Assembly (NCBI GenBank): GCA_022616075.1
Contig: JAKEFK010000073.1
Location: 1 to 38,092, forward strand
Origin: a bacterium
GTDB taxonomy: Bacteria > Acidobacteriota > HRBIN11 > JAKEFK01
Direction of reading: 5' to 3'
Length of the DNA stretch: 38,092 nt
Part shown: positions 23,270 through 32,484 of the stretch, one piece after another
How the letters are laid out: every line of letters begins with the position of its first letter
Numbering within the stretch: position 1 is the stretch's first letter
The notes under the pieces: model-generated
Database searches by the model: none
What the model saw: the letters and a program-made list of their open reading frames with translations, nothing else
Told to the model about the DNA's origin: nothing
Program-made: the position numbers and the translations under genes

Positions 23270-23292
23270 GTAGCGCGGGCGTCTCGCCTGCG
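23270..23292 (-). repeat. Single reverse copy of the 23-bp repeat
   Basis: GTAGCGCGGGCGTCTCGCCTGCG at 23270-23292 is the exact reverse complement of the consensus unit. It sits between the divergent dodecin and mutase genes. Confidence 0.9.
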
Positions 23293-23325
23293 CCATGTTA
23301 GACTGAAAAAGTTAAACTAAATCCT

Positions 23326-24909
23326 ATGAAGAAGTTTGAAACTTCATTTCGCAAGGAAATCAAGAACCATTACAGTCCTGAAGACTTAAAAGACTGGGAT
23401 TATGGAGAAAAGTTAGCCGATCCCGGCAGGTACCCTTATACACGTGGTATTCAGCCTTCGTTGTACCGTGAGCGATTGTGGACCATGCGCCAGTATGCAG
23501 GTTTTGGCAGTGCAGAGGACACGAATCGCCGCTTTCATTATTTATTGCGGCAAGGGCAGATGGGATTGAGCACCGCATTTGATTTGCCCACGCAAATGGG
23601 GTACGACTCGGATCATGAATTGTCGCAGGGAGAGGTCGGCAGAGTGGGTGTTGCTATCGATTCCATCGAAGATATGGAACGGCTGCTGCAAGGAATTCCT
23701 CTGGACAAGGTAAGCACCAGCATGACCATTAATTCGACCGCCTACATTCTGCTTGGCCTTTATGTTTGCGTCGCAAAGAGACGCAGCATTTCGCTGAATG
23801 AAATTTCCGGCACGGTGCAAAATGACATCTTAAAAGAGTACATTGCCCGCGGAACCTACATCTATCCGCCTGATTTTTCCATGAAACTCGTCACCGATAT
23901 CATGTCCTATTGCCAGAAGAATGTTCCGAAATGGAATACGATCAGCATTTCCGGCTATCACATTCGTGAAGCAGGCAGCACGTCCGTTCAAGAAGTAGCG
24001 TTCACAATTGCAAACGGATTGGCATATGTGCGCGCGGCTTTGAAAGCGGGACTCTTCATCGATGATTTTGCGCCGCGATTCTCCTTCTTTTTCAGCTCCG
24101 ATAACAATTTATTCGAAGAAATCGCCAAGTTTCGGGCGGCGCGCAGAATCTGGGCGCGCCTGATGAAGGAGCAGTTTCAGGCGAAGTCGGAGCGGTCCTG
24201 TCAGATGCGGTTTCACGCGCAGACAGCCGGGTCCCGCTTGACGGCGCAACAACCACAGGTCAACATCGCGCGCGTCACCTTGCAGGCTCTCGCTGCCGTT
24301 CTTGGGGGAACTCAGTCCCTTCACACGAATGCCTGGGACGAAGCTCTTGCGCTCCCCACGGAAGCCTCCGCTCTTCTGGCGCTTCGAACGCAACAGGTTA
24401 TCGCGAATGAATCAGGCGTTACCAATACTGTGGATCCACTAGCAGGATCGTACTACATCGAGCGTATGACAGACGATATAGAAAAAGAGGTCCGAGCTTA
24501 TCTGGAAAAAATCGAGAAACTGGGAGGTATGCTGAAAGCGATCGAAATCGGTTACGTTCAAAAAGAAATTCAAGAAAGCGCCTACCGTTGCGCAAAAGCC
24601 CAGGAACAAAAGGAAGAGATTGTGATCGGAGTGAACGCCTTCCGCGCGGAAGAGGAGCCGATTGCTGAAATCCTGAGCATCAATCCACAGGTGGAGCAAA
24701 AACAAATCGAGAGGCTGCGAGAGCTACGAAAAAAGCGGGACCGGAAAAAGCTCGACGCATCGATGAAAGATTTGGAACAGGCAATAGCAGAGGGCGCCAA
24801 TATCATGGAGCCATTATTGGAGGCGCTCAACGTATACGCCACGCTTGGCGAAGTATCGGACCTTCTTCGAAAAAAATTCGGAGAGTACAAGGAATCGGCG
24901 GTTTTATGA
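23326..24909 (+). CDS. Methylmalonyl-CoA mutase large-subunit type, 527 aa
   Basis: The catalytic TIM-barrel subunit of a B12-dependent acyl-CoA mutase. Key segments are [20 protein letters not shown] (Tyr38), [53 protein letters not shown] and [20 protein letters not shown]. The tyrosine in YPYTRG points to methylmalonyl-CoA rather than isobutyryl-CoA as substrate, by what is known of the family. It lacks the C-terminal cobalamin-binding domain, so it needs a separate small subunit, which is not in this window. Neither MeaB nor the epimerase is present. It overlaps the downstream ABC ATPase gene by 4 bases (ATGA at 24906), an unusual coupling. Confidence 0.93.
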   Translation: MKKFETSFRKEIKNHYSPEDLKDWDYGEKLADPGRYPYTRGIQPSLYRERLWTMRQYAGFGSAEDTNRRFHYLLRQGQMGLSTAFDLPTQMGYDSDHELSQGEVGRVGVAIDSIEDMERLLQGIPLDKVSTSMTINSTAYILLGLYVCVAKRRSISLNEISGTVQNDILKEYIARGTYIYPPDFSMKLVTDIMSYCQKNVPKWNTISISGYHIREAGSTSVQEVAFTIANGLAYVRAALKAGLFIDDFAPRFSFFFSSDNNLFEEIAKFRAARRIWARLMKEQFQAKSERSCQMRFHAQTAGSRLTAQQPQVNIARVTLQALAAVLGGTQSLHTNAWDEALALPTEASALLALRTQQVIANESGVTNTVDPLAGSYYIERMTDDIEKEVRAYLEKIEKLGGMLKAIEIGYVQKEIQESAYRCAKAQEQKEEIVIGVNAFRAEEEPIAEILSINPQVEQKQIERLRELRKKRDRKKLDASMKDLEQAIAEGANIMEPLLEALNVYATLGEVSDLLRKKFGEYKESAVL

Positions 24910-25877
24910 TGAGCTTGCTTCAAGTCAACGGGCTGAAAACGGTTTTTCTCACCGATCAGGGTCCCGTGCCGGCGGTGGAAAACATCTCTTTTACCATCAA
25001 GCCCGGCGAAATACTGGGACTCGTAGGGGAATCCGGTTGTGGAAAAAGTGTTACCGCGCTGAGCATTCTTCGCCTGATTTCACCACCCGGAAAAATCATC
25101 GATGGAGATGTCCTTTTTGAAGGATCCAACCTGCTAAAACTCCCAGAAAAGGAAATGCAACAGATTCGCGGCAGGAAAATTTCCATGATTTTCCAGGAGC
25201 CAATGACCTCCTTGAATCCGGTTCTTTCTGTCGGCTATCAAGTGGGCGAGACTTTGATCATTCACAAAGGGTACAAAAGGAAGGATGCGCGTTCGGCCGC
25301 GGTCGAGTTGTTGCGCGCTGTAAAAATTCCCGATGCCGAAAAGCGAGTAGACCAGTATCCCCATCAGCTGAGTGGTGGAATGAGGCAACGGGTCATGATT
25401 GCGATGGCGATCGCATGCCGGCCGGCACTACTGATTGCGGACGAACCCACGACTGCGTTGGATGTAACGATTCAAGCTCAAATCCTGGATTTGTTGCAAT
25501 CCTTGCGCGCTGAATTTGGACTGTCGATTCTGCTGATCACTCACGCGCTGGGAGTTGTTGCTGAAGTCGCTGATCGTGTGATCGTTATGTACGCGGGCAA
25601 GATCGTGGAAGAAGCGCCCGTCCGCGAACTTTTTGAAAATCCGGGACATCCCTACACAGTTGGATTGCTGGATTCGATTCCCCGATTAGTTCTGGCTGGA
25701 GAAAAAGCAAAACGACTGAAAACGATAGACGGCGCCGTTCCGGATCTACTTCATTTACCTCCCGGATGCTCATTTTATGATCGATGTAAATCCAGAATGG
25801 ATATTTGCAGAACAACGTTTCCTTCCGAAATCTGGTTAAATCCCGAACACCGGGTTGCCTGCTACGCGGTAAAGTAA
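24906..25877 (+). CDS. Oligopeptide-type ABC transporter ATPase, OppD/DppD-like, 323 aa
   Basis: An ATP-binding subunit of a dipeptide/oligopeptide or nickel-type importer. Walker A is GESGCGKS, the ABC signature [14 protein letters not shown], Walker [13 protein letters not shown], and the switch histidine is in [10 protein letters not shown]. The C-terminal oligopeptide extension [13 protein letters not shown] and the cysteine cluster [14 protein letters not shown] are present, as in DppD-type subunits that can carry an Fe-S cluster. The start ATG at 24906 overlaps the mutase stop; a second ATG follows at 24909. The OppF-like gene lies downstream after a repeat. No permease or binding-protein gene is in the window. 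Confidence 0.94.
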   Translation: MMSLLQVNGLKTVFLTDQGPVPAVENISFTIKPGEILGLVGESGCGKSVTALSILRLISPPGKIIDGDVLFEGSNLLKLPEKEMQQIRGRKISMIFQEPMTSLNPVLSVGYQVGETLIIHKGYKRKDARSAAVELLRAVKIPDAEKRVDQYPHQLSGGMRQRVMIAMAIACRPALLIADEPTTALDVTIQAQILDLLQSLRAEFGLSILLITHALGVVAEVADRVIVMYAGKIVEEAPVRELFENPGHPYTVGLLDSIPRLVLAGEKAKRLKTIDGAVPDLLHLPPGCSFYDRCKSRMDICRTTFPSEIWLNPEHRVACYAVK

Positions 25878-25948
25878 TGAGCAATGAGTCATGAGTGCCG
25901 AGTATTCATTAGCTGGTCTCATTGCTCATGACCCATGACTCATCACTG
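25875..25948. repeat. Inverted repeat, ATGAGT family, second copy
   Basis: TAATGAGCAATGAGTCATGAGT at its left end pairs imperfectly with CTCATTGCTCATGACCCATGACTCATCACTG at its right end. The repeat begins at the TAA stop of the OppD-like gene and ends 5 bp before the OppF-like ATG, so it fills the whole spacer. It is related to 14837-14905. Confidence 0.85.
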
Positions 25949-25952
25949 TTTT

Positions 25953-26924
25953 ATGAACCTGCTTGAAATTCGAAACCTGGTCAAACATTACTCGCTGAAG
26001 CGCGGTTTGTTTTCTCGCGTTTCCGGAATTCTCAAGGCAGTGGACGGCGTTTCCTTTGAAGTGAAGCAAGGGGAAACATTCGGTCTTGTCGGTGAATCAG
26101 GTTGCGGAAAAACTACGCTCGCGCGTTGTGTGGTGCGATTAATCGAACCCACTTCCGGTGAAATTTTTTTTGACGGCCAGAATATTATCAAGCTGCCCCA
26201 AGAAGAAATGCGCAGGACGCGCCGTCGCTTACAAATGATTTTTCAAGACCCGTATGGATCTTTGAATCCGAGGATGTCTGTGAAGAGAATCATTGAAGAG
26301 CCTCTGGTGATCCACAAGATTGGAACCAAACCCGGACGACTGGAGCAGGTCGTGGAGCTCATGAAGATGGTGGGATTGGATCCCGAATACAGGAAACGCT
26401 ATCCGCACGAATTTAGCGGAGGGCAAAGACAAAGAATTGGAATTGCACGCGCACTTGCGCTTCATCCTGAGTTGATTGTCGCCGATGAGCCGGTATCGGC
26501 CCTCGATGTTTCTGTGCAAGCGCAAATCATCAATCTGTTAAAGGAACTGCAGGAAAAATTGCGCCTGACTTTTTTGTTCATCGCGCATGACCTGAGTGTG
26601 GTTCAGCATTTTTCGGACCGGATCGCAGTCATGTATCTTGGGAAAATAGTGGAGCTTGCTTCCAGCACCGCTGTTTTTCAACAACCGTATCATCCGTACA
26701 CGCGAATGCTTTTAAATTCAGTTCCGGTTCCCGATCCGAATGCGCGCCGCAAAAAGGAAATCCTGAAAGGTGAAGTGCCGAGCCCCGTGGATGTGCCGGC
26801 CGGATGTCGTTTTCATCCCAGGTGTCCTGTGGCCGTGGAGCAATGCAAGAGCGAAGAGCCTCAGCTCCGGCAAATTACGCCGGATCACTGGGCGGCATGT
26901 CATCTTGCTGAAGCGCCGAAGTAG
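25953..26924 (+). CDS. Oligopeptide-type ABC transporter ATPase, OppF/DppF-like, 323 aa
   Basis: The second ATP-binding subunit of the peptide-type importer. Walker A is GESGCGKT, the signature FSGGQRQRIGIARALALHPE, Walker B LIVADEPVSALD and the H-loop LFIAHDLSVVQ. The C-terminal extension has HPYTRMLLNSVP and the cysteine cluster CRFHPRCPVAVEQC. The ATG at 25953 is chosen; an in-frame ATG at 25935 falls in the repeat. No ribosome binding site is seen because the repeat abuts the start. Its end overlaps the convergent DUF2064 gene by 25 bp. With OppD next door it forms the usual heterodimeric ATPase pair. Confidence 0.94.
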   Translation: MNLLEIRNLVKHYSLKRGLFSRVSGILKAVDGVSFEVKQGETFGLVGESGCGKTTLARCVVRLIEPTSGEIFFDGQNIIKLPQEEMRRTRRRLQMIFQDPYGSLNPRMSVKRIIEEPLVIHKIGTKPGRLEQVVELMKMVGLDPEYRKRYPHEFSGGQRQRIGIARALALHPELIVADEPVSALDVSVQAQIINLLKELQEKLRLTFLFIAHDLSVVQHFSDRIAVMYLGKIVELASSTAVFQQPYHPYTRMLLNSVPVPDPNARRKKEILKGEVPSPVDVPAGCRFHPRCPVAVEQCKSEEPQLRQITPDHWAACHLAEAPK

Positions 26925-27544
26925 CCGGTCATCCAATCGCGGAGATTCATCAAGCTCATCCCGTTTTGTCGTTCAAGCTCGCCACGCAATCGTGTCAGGT
27001 CCGTTGGCAGATCAACGTCAAAATAAGTATCGAGTAGAAAGTGGCGCAGGTCCGGAATTTTCTGGAGAGTTTGTTTCAGGACATCTGAAGTTCCCCATCG
27101 AATTCCAAGAAATACTTCGGGGATCAGTTTTTTTAAACCGATTAGATAATAGCCGCCGTCTTCACAAGGTCCCAAAACAATGTCATGATTTTCGAGCGCT
27201 TCAAAAGTCCTGGAAATTACGCCCACTGGAACTGTAGGAGAATCGATCCCTATGATTACAATTTTTGCAAATCGCTTGAATTCTTCCGTGAATGCATGCA
27301 GCATTCTTTCCCCCAGATCTCTGCCGGTCTGCATTTTTATTTCTAATTCTGGATTAAAGGGAAGAGAGCCGGATCCACTCAGGTATAAAACAGTCGCTAG
27401 ATTTCGTACCTTATCGATGGTGTCTTGCAGTAGCGCGACATGAAGGCTGAGGCTTTGTTCGGACGTTAAAACAGGACGCATGCGTGTCTTAACCATGTCC
27501 AGGTCGGCTGATTTACTGAAGATTACAACCCTGTTGCTTGACAC
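26900..27544 (-). CDS. DUF2064 / TIGR04282 family glycosyltransferase-like protein, 214 aa
   Basis: A GT-A-like fold protein of the family often named arsenosugar biosynthesis glycosyltransferase. The N-terminal VVIFSKSADLDMVKTRMRPV replaces the usual K-x-P-x-x-G-x-V-K-T-R-L motif with a slightly changed version that keeps KTR. IIGIDSPTVPVGVI and VLGPCEDGGYYLIGLKKLIP are classic family motifs. The start is GTG at 27544, with AGGA about 6 bp upstream. It is convergent with the OppF-like gene and divergent from the outer-membrane protein gene. In many bacteria relatives act on sugars in unrelated pathways, so the arsenosugar role is not implied. Confidence 0.88.
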   Translation of the reverse strand: MSSNRVVIFSKSADLDMVKTRMRPVLTSEQSLSLHVALLQDTIDKVRNLATVLYLSGSGSLPFNPELEIKMQTGRDLGERMLHAFTEEFKRFAKIVIIGIDSPTVPVGVISRTFEALENHDIVLGPCEDGGYYLIGLKKLIPEVFLGIRWGTSDVLKQTLQKIPDLRHFLLDTYFDVDLPTDLTRLRGELERQNGMSLMNLRDWMTGYFGASAR

Positions 27545-27592
27545 TGAATTCCTGCCCCACCTATAATTAACGTTAACTTAGCGAAAGATCCA

Positions 27593-29350
27593 ATGAAAGA
27601 GAGCGACTTTAGAATCCTACTTCTGCTTGCTTTCCTTGCGCTGGTTCCTGCCTATTCTAGTGCTGACATAGAAGAAAAATCCAGCATAATCGGCAGTCTG
27701 GTCGGCGCTGCTCAGAAACCTGTTACAGGCGTGACTGTACGGTTGCTCGATTCCTACTTTTTGAATGAGTTGAACAAAGTTTCCACTGATCGTGAAGGAA
27801 AATTCGTATTTAATAATCTGCTGCCAGGACTCTATCTGGTTAGCGTTGATATGCCAGCGCTGGTCGGAATGTTGAAACGAGTTCAGGTTGTTTCAGAAGC
27901 TCCGACGTTCATTGATCTTCGTTCTTTAATGAGCGAGGAGGACCTAAAGGATCATGATGCCTGGGATAAGTTCAAATGGACCATCCGCGTGGCCGGAAGA
28001 AACCCGCTACGTCAGGATGTCACGGGTGATACGCAAGACGTACCGGACGGATTTTTGACCGCACTCAGAAATTTTAAAGAACAAAATAATATTCGGGGTG
28101 AAGTTTCTTACGTCAGCCTCGCTCCTAATCTTGCCGGCGCGAATACAAGTCATCAAATGACTCAATTCGCGGTGCACGGAGGACTCGAAGGGGATGGGGC
28201 ATGGTCGTTCAATGGAAACATCATTGACGGATCGATCAACAGCTACATGGCATCCGGAGATGTCGAATATTTGCTGTTTGGTCATCGTGTGGGCGCGACC
28301 GTTTCCGCAAATGATCTGATTTTCGTGCGCAATCCGGAACTTCTGGATCGGCAATTGTTGAGACGCTTCATTCAGTCTTCTGATCTGCCGGAACTGGAGG
28401 ATGAATCGAAACTCTGGATTGCGTCCGCGGATTTGCACGATCAGTGGAAGCCATTCTCAAGAGTGACACTGGACTATGGCACGCGAATTGATTATTACGG
28501 CTATCTTGATAGCCCAATGAGCTACTCTCCCAGGGTTGAAGTGACGTTTCACGCAGCACCGGAGTTTGGGTTTCGCGGTGTCTACTATCGGAATCAATCG
28601 GCGCCGGGAAACTATTATTTGCAGCCTGGCGATGTTCATCCGTACATTCACAACGTTGCCTTCGTTCCTTATTCGGAAGATCTCAACAGAGAGACAACAA
28701 ACGGCTATGAGGCAGGAATTGATTTTTCAGGTGAGGATTTTCACTTTGCCATTGGATATCATCAGGAAGATATCTCGAACAAGATTGCCACCGTAGATAT
28801 CGCAAATACGTTCGCTTCCGAACGAATCAGCGCGCAAAGACCGTTTGTCATTTTGAATTCGGCGGACCTGCAAAGCCGTGGCATTCAGTTCCAGGTTACG
28901 AAACGGATCAATCCGGTTCTGACAGCTGTTGCAACTTACAGGATGAATCTTTCCGTCCCGTTTTCCATCATAGAAAAGAACACCTTTGATCAGCGGAAAC
29001 TCTATTTCAAAGAGGGTGATTCGCTCCAAGATTTTCACGACCTGCAGGCAGGCATTCTTGCAAAAATCCCATTGACCCGAACCCAAGTCCATGCTGATTG
29101 GAAGTGGAGTTCTGGTACACCTGTCGTATTTGGCAGCGCCGAACATAGGATCCCGCTCACTGCAATCGATGTGGAAGTGCATCAGGAGATCCCCGTTCAG
29201 TTTTTCTCACAAACTGAGCTGCAGATCATGCTGGCTGTGAAGAATCTGCTTGATCAGAATCCCGATGCTACCGGCAACGCCGATTTTCAGCGAGCCCTAC
29301 TTTACAACATTCCCCGCATTGTCGCAGGCGGCCTACTCCTCAAGTTCTAA
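27593..29350 (+). CDS. Outer-membrane beta-barrel protein with N-terminal carboxypeptidase-regulatory-like domain, 585 aa
   Basis: A signal peptide (about residues 1-24) is followed by a carboxypeptidase-regulatory-like beta-sandwich at 30-105 (GSLVGAAQKPVTGVTVRLLD and DREGKFVFNNLLPGLYLVSV). The rest, from about 160, alternates polar and hydrophobic residues in beta-hairpin style and ends in IPRIVAGGLLLKF with a terminal phenylalanine, typical of outer-membrane barrels. It resembles a TonB-dependent receptor, but I see no clear TonB box or plug domain, and it is shorter than the large receptors of this group. A TonB-receptor-like porin is the best reading. A weak purine stretch precedes the ATG. 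Confidence 0.8.
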   Translation: MKESDFRILLLLAFLALVPAYSSADIEEKSSIIGSLVGAAQKPVTGVTVRLLDSYFLNELNKVSTDREGKFVFNNLLPGLYLVSVDMPALVGMLKRVQVVSEAPTFIDLRSLMSEEDLKDHDAWDKFKWTIRVAGRNPLRQDVTGDTQDVPDGFLTALRNFKEQNNIRGEVSYVSLAPNLAGANTSHQMTQFAVHGGLEGDGAWSFNGNIIDGSINSYMASGDVEYLLFGHRVGATVSANDLIFVRNPELLDRQLLRRFIQSSDLPELEDESKLWIASADLHDQWKPFSRVTLDYGTRIDYYGYLDSPMSYSPRVEVTFHAAPEFGFRGVYYRNQSAPGNYYLQPGDVHPYIHNVAFVPYSEDLNRETTNGYEAGIDFSGEDFHFAIGYHQEDISNKIATVDIANTFASERISAQRPFVILNSADLQSRGIQFQVTKRINPVLTAVATYRMNLSVPFSIIEKNTFDQRKLYFKEGDSLQDFHDLQAGILAKIPLTRTQVHADWKWSSGTPVVFGSAEHRIPLTAIDVEVHQEIPVQFFSQTELQIMLAVKNLLDQNPDATGNADFQRALLYNIPRIVAGGLLLKF

Positions 29351-29357
29351 TAATTTA

Positions 29358-29429
29358 ACCGCCAGGACGCCAAGAACGCCAAGTAAAAAATTGTATTTGA
29401 TCTTCTTGGCGACATGGCGTCTTGGCGGT
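29358..29429. repeat. Inverted repeat, ACCGCCAGGACGCC family
   Basis: The left arm ACCGCCAGGACGCCAAGAAC starts at 29359 and the right arm GGCGACATGGCGTCTTGGCG lies within 29405-29429. It follows the barrel gene. It is related to 33827-33922 and to the arm inside the DUF4129 gene. The rest of the 221-bp gap to the next gene shows no further feature. Confidence 0.88.
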
Positions 29430-29571
29430 ATATTATCAGCGTCGAAGTTTCAAGAATTCGAATGTTTTTCAGTCTCCATCCAATAATTTGAATCTACAAC
29501 TCTTGCCGGATCCTGTATAAGAAGCTAAACTATTGGAGATACATAGTTTATTTTGAATTGGAAATTCCGTA

Positions 29572-32484
29572 TTGGCTGGTATGCAATTTGCTCTTGACCG
29601 TTTTCAAGAGGAAATGTCTTTGGTACCGGTATTGGAGCAGCATCGGAAAAGCGTGAAGGTTATCGTACTTTTGTTTACGCTAACCATGGCTGCGTTGGGT
29701 ACCGCAAACGTCATTTCCCAGTGGCATTCGGACATCAAAACTGACGGAGTTCGCTGGGTTTTTTCAGGTGGGCGTCTGGTTGCCGATGAAATCTACCCTG
29801 GTTCTGCAGGTTTCCGGTCCGGTCTCGCGGCGGGGGATGTTCTTCTTTCGATTAATTTTCAGCCGGTCATCCTGGCTCAGGACGTCGGGAAGATTATCAA
29901 TGATCCGCAAACCGGATCCCGTCCGTTTCAGTATGAGATCACCCGTGATGGTGGAACGTTCGTAAAGCTGGTCATACCAGACAGTAAGTCCAGCCGTTTT
30001 TACTTCTATCTCGCGTTTGTCGGTTTTGTCATTCTCGGCATTGGAGTCTTTGCCTTCCTGAAGAGCAGGAGCCGTTCTTTTGCGCTCCATTTCTATTTTC
30101 TTTGTCTTGCATTCTTTGGGACCTATGCATTTTCAAATACAGGCAGGCTGGATACTCTGGATTGGATTTTTTACTGGGCGGATGAGATCTTCCTGCTGTC
30201 GCTTGCGCCTGTATTCCTGCATTTCGCCCTTTATTTTCCTGAGAAGCGCGGCTGGATCCCGCGCGATAAAGCCGTTTTTCTGTATGTTCCCTCCCTAATA
30301 CTGTTCGCCGCCAAGCTGGCTTTCACGCTTGCTTACTATCTGTGGCCTCAGACGACATTCATCGCCACGGTGGAAGGCTATCTGGCCTTTGAAAACATCG
30401 AAATTTCCTATCTCTTTGTGGGTCTGTTCATCGGCGTGATCGTACTATTCTTGTCGTACGCAAGAGCGGAGGATGTGATCCACAAAAAGCAGCTGAAGAT
30501 GGTGCTCGCTGGAATTCTTGCTGGCTTTGGTCCGTTTTGTTTCTTGTGGCTTGTTTCTCTCGGCGTTCGAATCCCGCAACAGGCGCTCGAATTTGCCCTG
30601 ATGACTCAGATTCTAATTCCCCTGTCTCTTGCCTATGCGCTTTTGCGCTATCGTCTGATGGATGTAGACATCCTGATCAAGCGCGGAATGATTTATACCG
30701 TCACCACGATGCTGCTTTTCGTTATGTATCTCCTTCTGACGGTTTCCTTGCTGCGTTGGATTTTGCCGGAAGCTTCCAGAGCCAATATCACCGCGATTGC
30801 ATCCCTTACGACGCTGCTGGCTGCGCTTCTTTTTCAACCCTTGCGGGACCGCGTGCGCGCATGGGTGGATCGCTTCTACTATCGTGACAGTTACGATTAT
30901 CGCAGGACCCTTGTCCGATTCAGCCGGGAAATTACTTCCTCACTGGATCTCGAACAAATGGTGGGAGCAACTCTCAGCCACATCAGATCTACATTCAAAG
31001 TGGACCGTGCTGATATTTTGTTGAAAGTGGGCCTGAACACTTTTGAGTGCTTCCTGGACAGGGAGAAACGGGTTCATCCCGGAATCGCTCTTCTTACACG
31101 CCTGTCAAAGGAACATTCCTTGTTCGTTGATTCCCTCCATTCTATTGAAGATGAGCTTCTGGATGATGAAGAGTTGCTTCGCGACCTTAATTTTAATTAC
31201 TTCATTCCCTGCAAGTTTCAGCAGAATATCGTCGCTATTCTCGGTTTGACGAAACGGGAAAAAGGGGATTACCTCTCGAGCGAAGATCTGGACTTGCTGC
31301 TCACGCTTGCGAATCAGCTCGCGATTGTGATTGAAAACCACCATCTGTTTTTCAGTCTAAAGAACAAAGCGGATGAGCTTGAACGTTTGAAGAATTTTAA
31401 TGAAAACATTTTGCTCAGCCTCAATCTGGGAATCCTCACGCTCGACGAAAAGGGAAAAGTGGTTGCCTGCAATCACTGGGTCGAATCGATGCTCGGTCTA
31501 AACCGCGTGATGGTCCTCGGGCGTTCGCTGGAAGAACTTTTTCCGTCGGAAATTGTGGTTCGGTTTCAAAATTACAATCTGAAAGCTCCGCGGAAGAAAT
31601 TAGAAGGAGCCCGGTTTTATAAAACTCTGGTAGAGAATTTTCAACATAAAGAGATTGTTTTGAATCTCTCTTTCGTGCCGTTAATCAACGAATCGGATGT
31701 GGAATATGGGACCATTCTGATTCTTGATGATGTCACGCATCAGGCCAAACTCGAAGAGCAGCTTACACAGTCCGAAAAGCTGTCCGCGCTTGGATTATTG
31801 GCGGCCGGTGTTGCTCATGAAGTCAATACGCCGCTCACAGGGATTTCCAGTTATACGCAAATGCTGCACCAACAGCTGACGAAGGACACGGAAACTCTCG
31901 ATATTCTTCAAAAGATCGAGCAGCAGACTTTCCGTGCGTCCAAGATCATTAATACGCTTCTGGATCTTTCGCGTCAGCAGCCGCAGCCTTTCATGCAAAT
32001 AGATATCAATACGTTACTCCACGAAACTCTCGTCTTGCTCAAACCTCACTTTAAGGATTTTCCCATCGAGGTTGTGGAAGAGTGGGATCCGTCGAATCCT
32101 GTGATTCTCGGAAATGAAGGTAAGCTGCAACAAGTGTTCACAAACCTCCTGTTGAACGCTAAAGAGGCGATGCAGAAGGGTGGTCGACTTCTTGCTCGAA
32201 CGGAAACGGAAGGAGACTACGTGATCATCAACATTGTGGATACGGGTGAAGGAATTCCTGAAAGAGATTTAAAACGGATCTACGAGCCGTTTTTTACTAC
32301 AAAGAAAGGAACCGGCCCAAAAGGCACCGGATTGGGTTTGGCGATCACTTATACAATCCTTCAGGAGCATCGGGGCAGCATTGATGTGTTTTCTGAAGAG
32401 AAGAAAGGAACTCATTTCCAGATCCGCTTACCAAAAGTAAAGAGGGAAGTCCATGAGCAGACAAGAGCGTATACTGGTGATTGA
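29572..32484 (+). CDS. PDZ-7TM-GAF-PAS sensor histidine kinase, 970 aa
   Basis: A large membrane sensor. Order: membrane helix (28-48), PDZ domain (about 55-137, FSGGRLVADEIYPGSAGFRS), a run of about seven helices (145-415, including LAYALLRYRLMDVDILIKRG), GAF (about 455-600), PAS (about 610-720), HisKA with phospho-histidine H749 in AAGVAHEVNTPLTGI, and HATPase with NLLLNAKEAM, DTGEGIPE and GTGLGLAITY. The PDZ lies outside the cytoplasmic membrane and may sense envelope peptides. The start is TTG at 29572, with an ATG at 29581 as alternative; neither has a clear ribosome binding site. The gene overlaps the response regulator gene by 32 bp. Confidence 0.93.
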   Translation: MAGMQFALDRFQEEMSLVPVLEQHRKSVKVIVLLFTLTMAALGTANVISQWHSDIKTDGVRWVFSGGRLVADEIYPGSAGFRSGLAAGDVLLSINFQPVILAQDVGKIINDPQTGSRPFQYEITRDGGTFVKLVIPDSKSSRFYFYLAFVGFVILGIGVFAFLKSRSRSFALHFYFLCLAFFGTYAFSNTGRLDTLDWIFYWADEIFLLSLAPVFLHFALYFPEKRGWIPRDKAVFLYVPSLILFAAKLAFTLAYYLWPQTTFIATVEGYLAFENIEISYLFVGLFIGVIVLFLSYARAEDVIHKKQLKMVLAGILAGFGPFCFLWLVSLGVRIPQQALEFALMTQILIPLSLAYALLRYRLMDVDILIKRGMIYTVTTMLLFVMYLLLTVSLLRWILPEASRANITAIASLTTLLAALLFQPLRDRVRAWVDRFYYRDSYDYRRTLVRFSREITSSLDLEQMVGATLSHIRSTFKVDRADILLKVGLNTFECFLDREKRVHPGIALLTRLSKEHSLFVDSLHSIEDELLDDEELLRDLNFNYFIPCKFQQNIVAILGLTKREKGDYLSSEDLDLLLTLANQLAIVIENHHLFFSLKNKADELERLKNFNENILLSLNLGILTLDEKGKVVACNHWVESMLGLNRVMVLGRSLEELFPSEIVVRFQNYNLKAPRKKLEGARFYKTLVENFQHKEIVLNLSFVPLINESDVEYGTILILDDVTHQAKLEEQLTQSEKLSALGLLAAGVAHEVNTPLTGISSYTQMLHQQLTKDTETLDILQKIEQQTFRASKIINTLLDLSRQQPQPFMQIDINTLLHETLVLLKPHFKDFPIEVVEEWDPSNPVILGNEGKLQQVFTNLLLNAKEAMQKGGRLLARTETEGDYVIINIVDTGEGIPERDLKRIYEPFFTTKKGTGPKGTGLGLAITYTILQEHRGSIDVFSEEKKGTHFQIRLPKVKREVHEQTRAYTGD

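Noticed and set aside
26900-27544. Arsenosugar biosynthesis locus
   Set aside because: Only the broadly named DUF2064/TIGR04282 protein is present; no arsenic methyltransferase or radical SAM partner is nearby.
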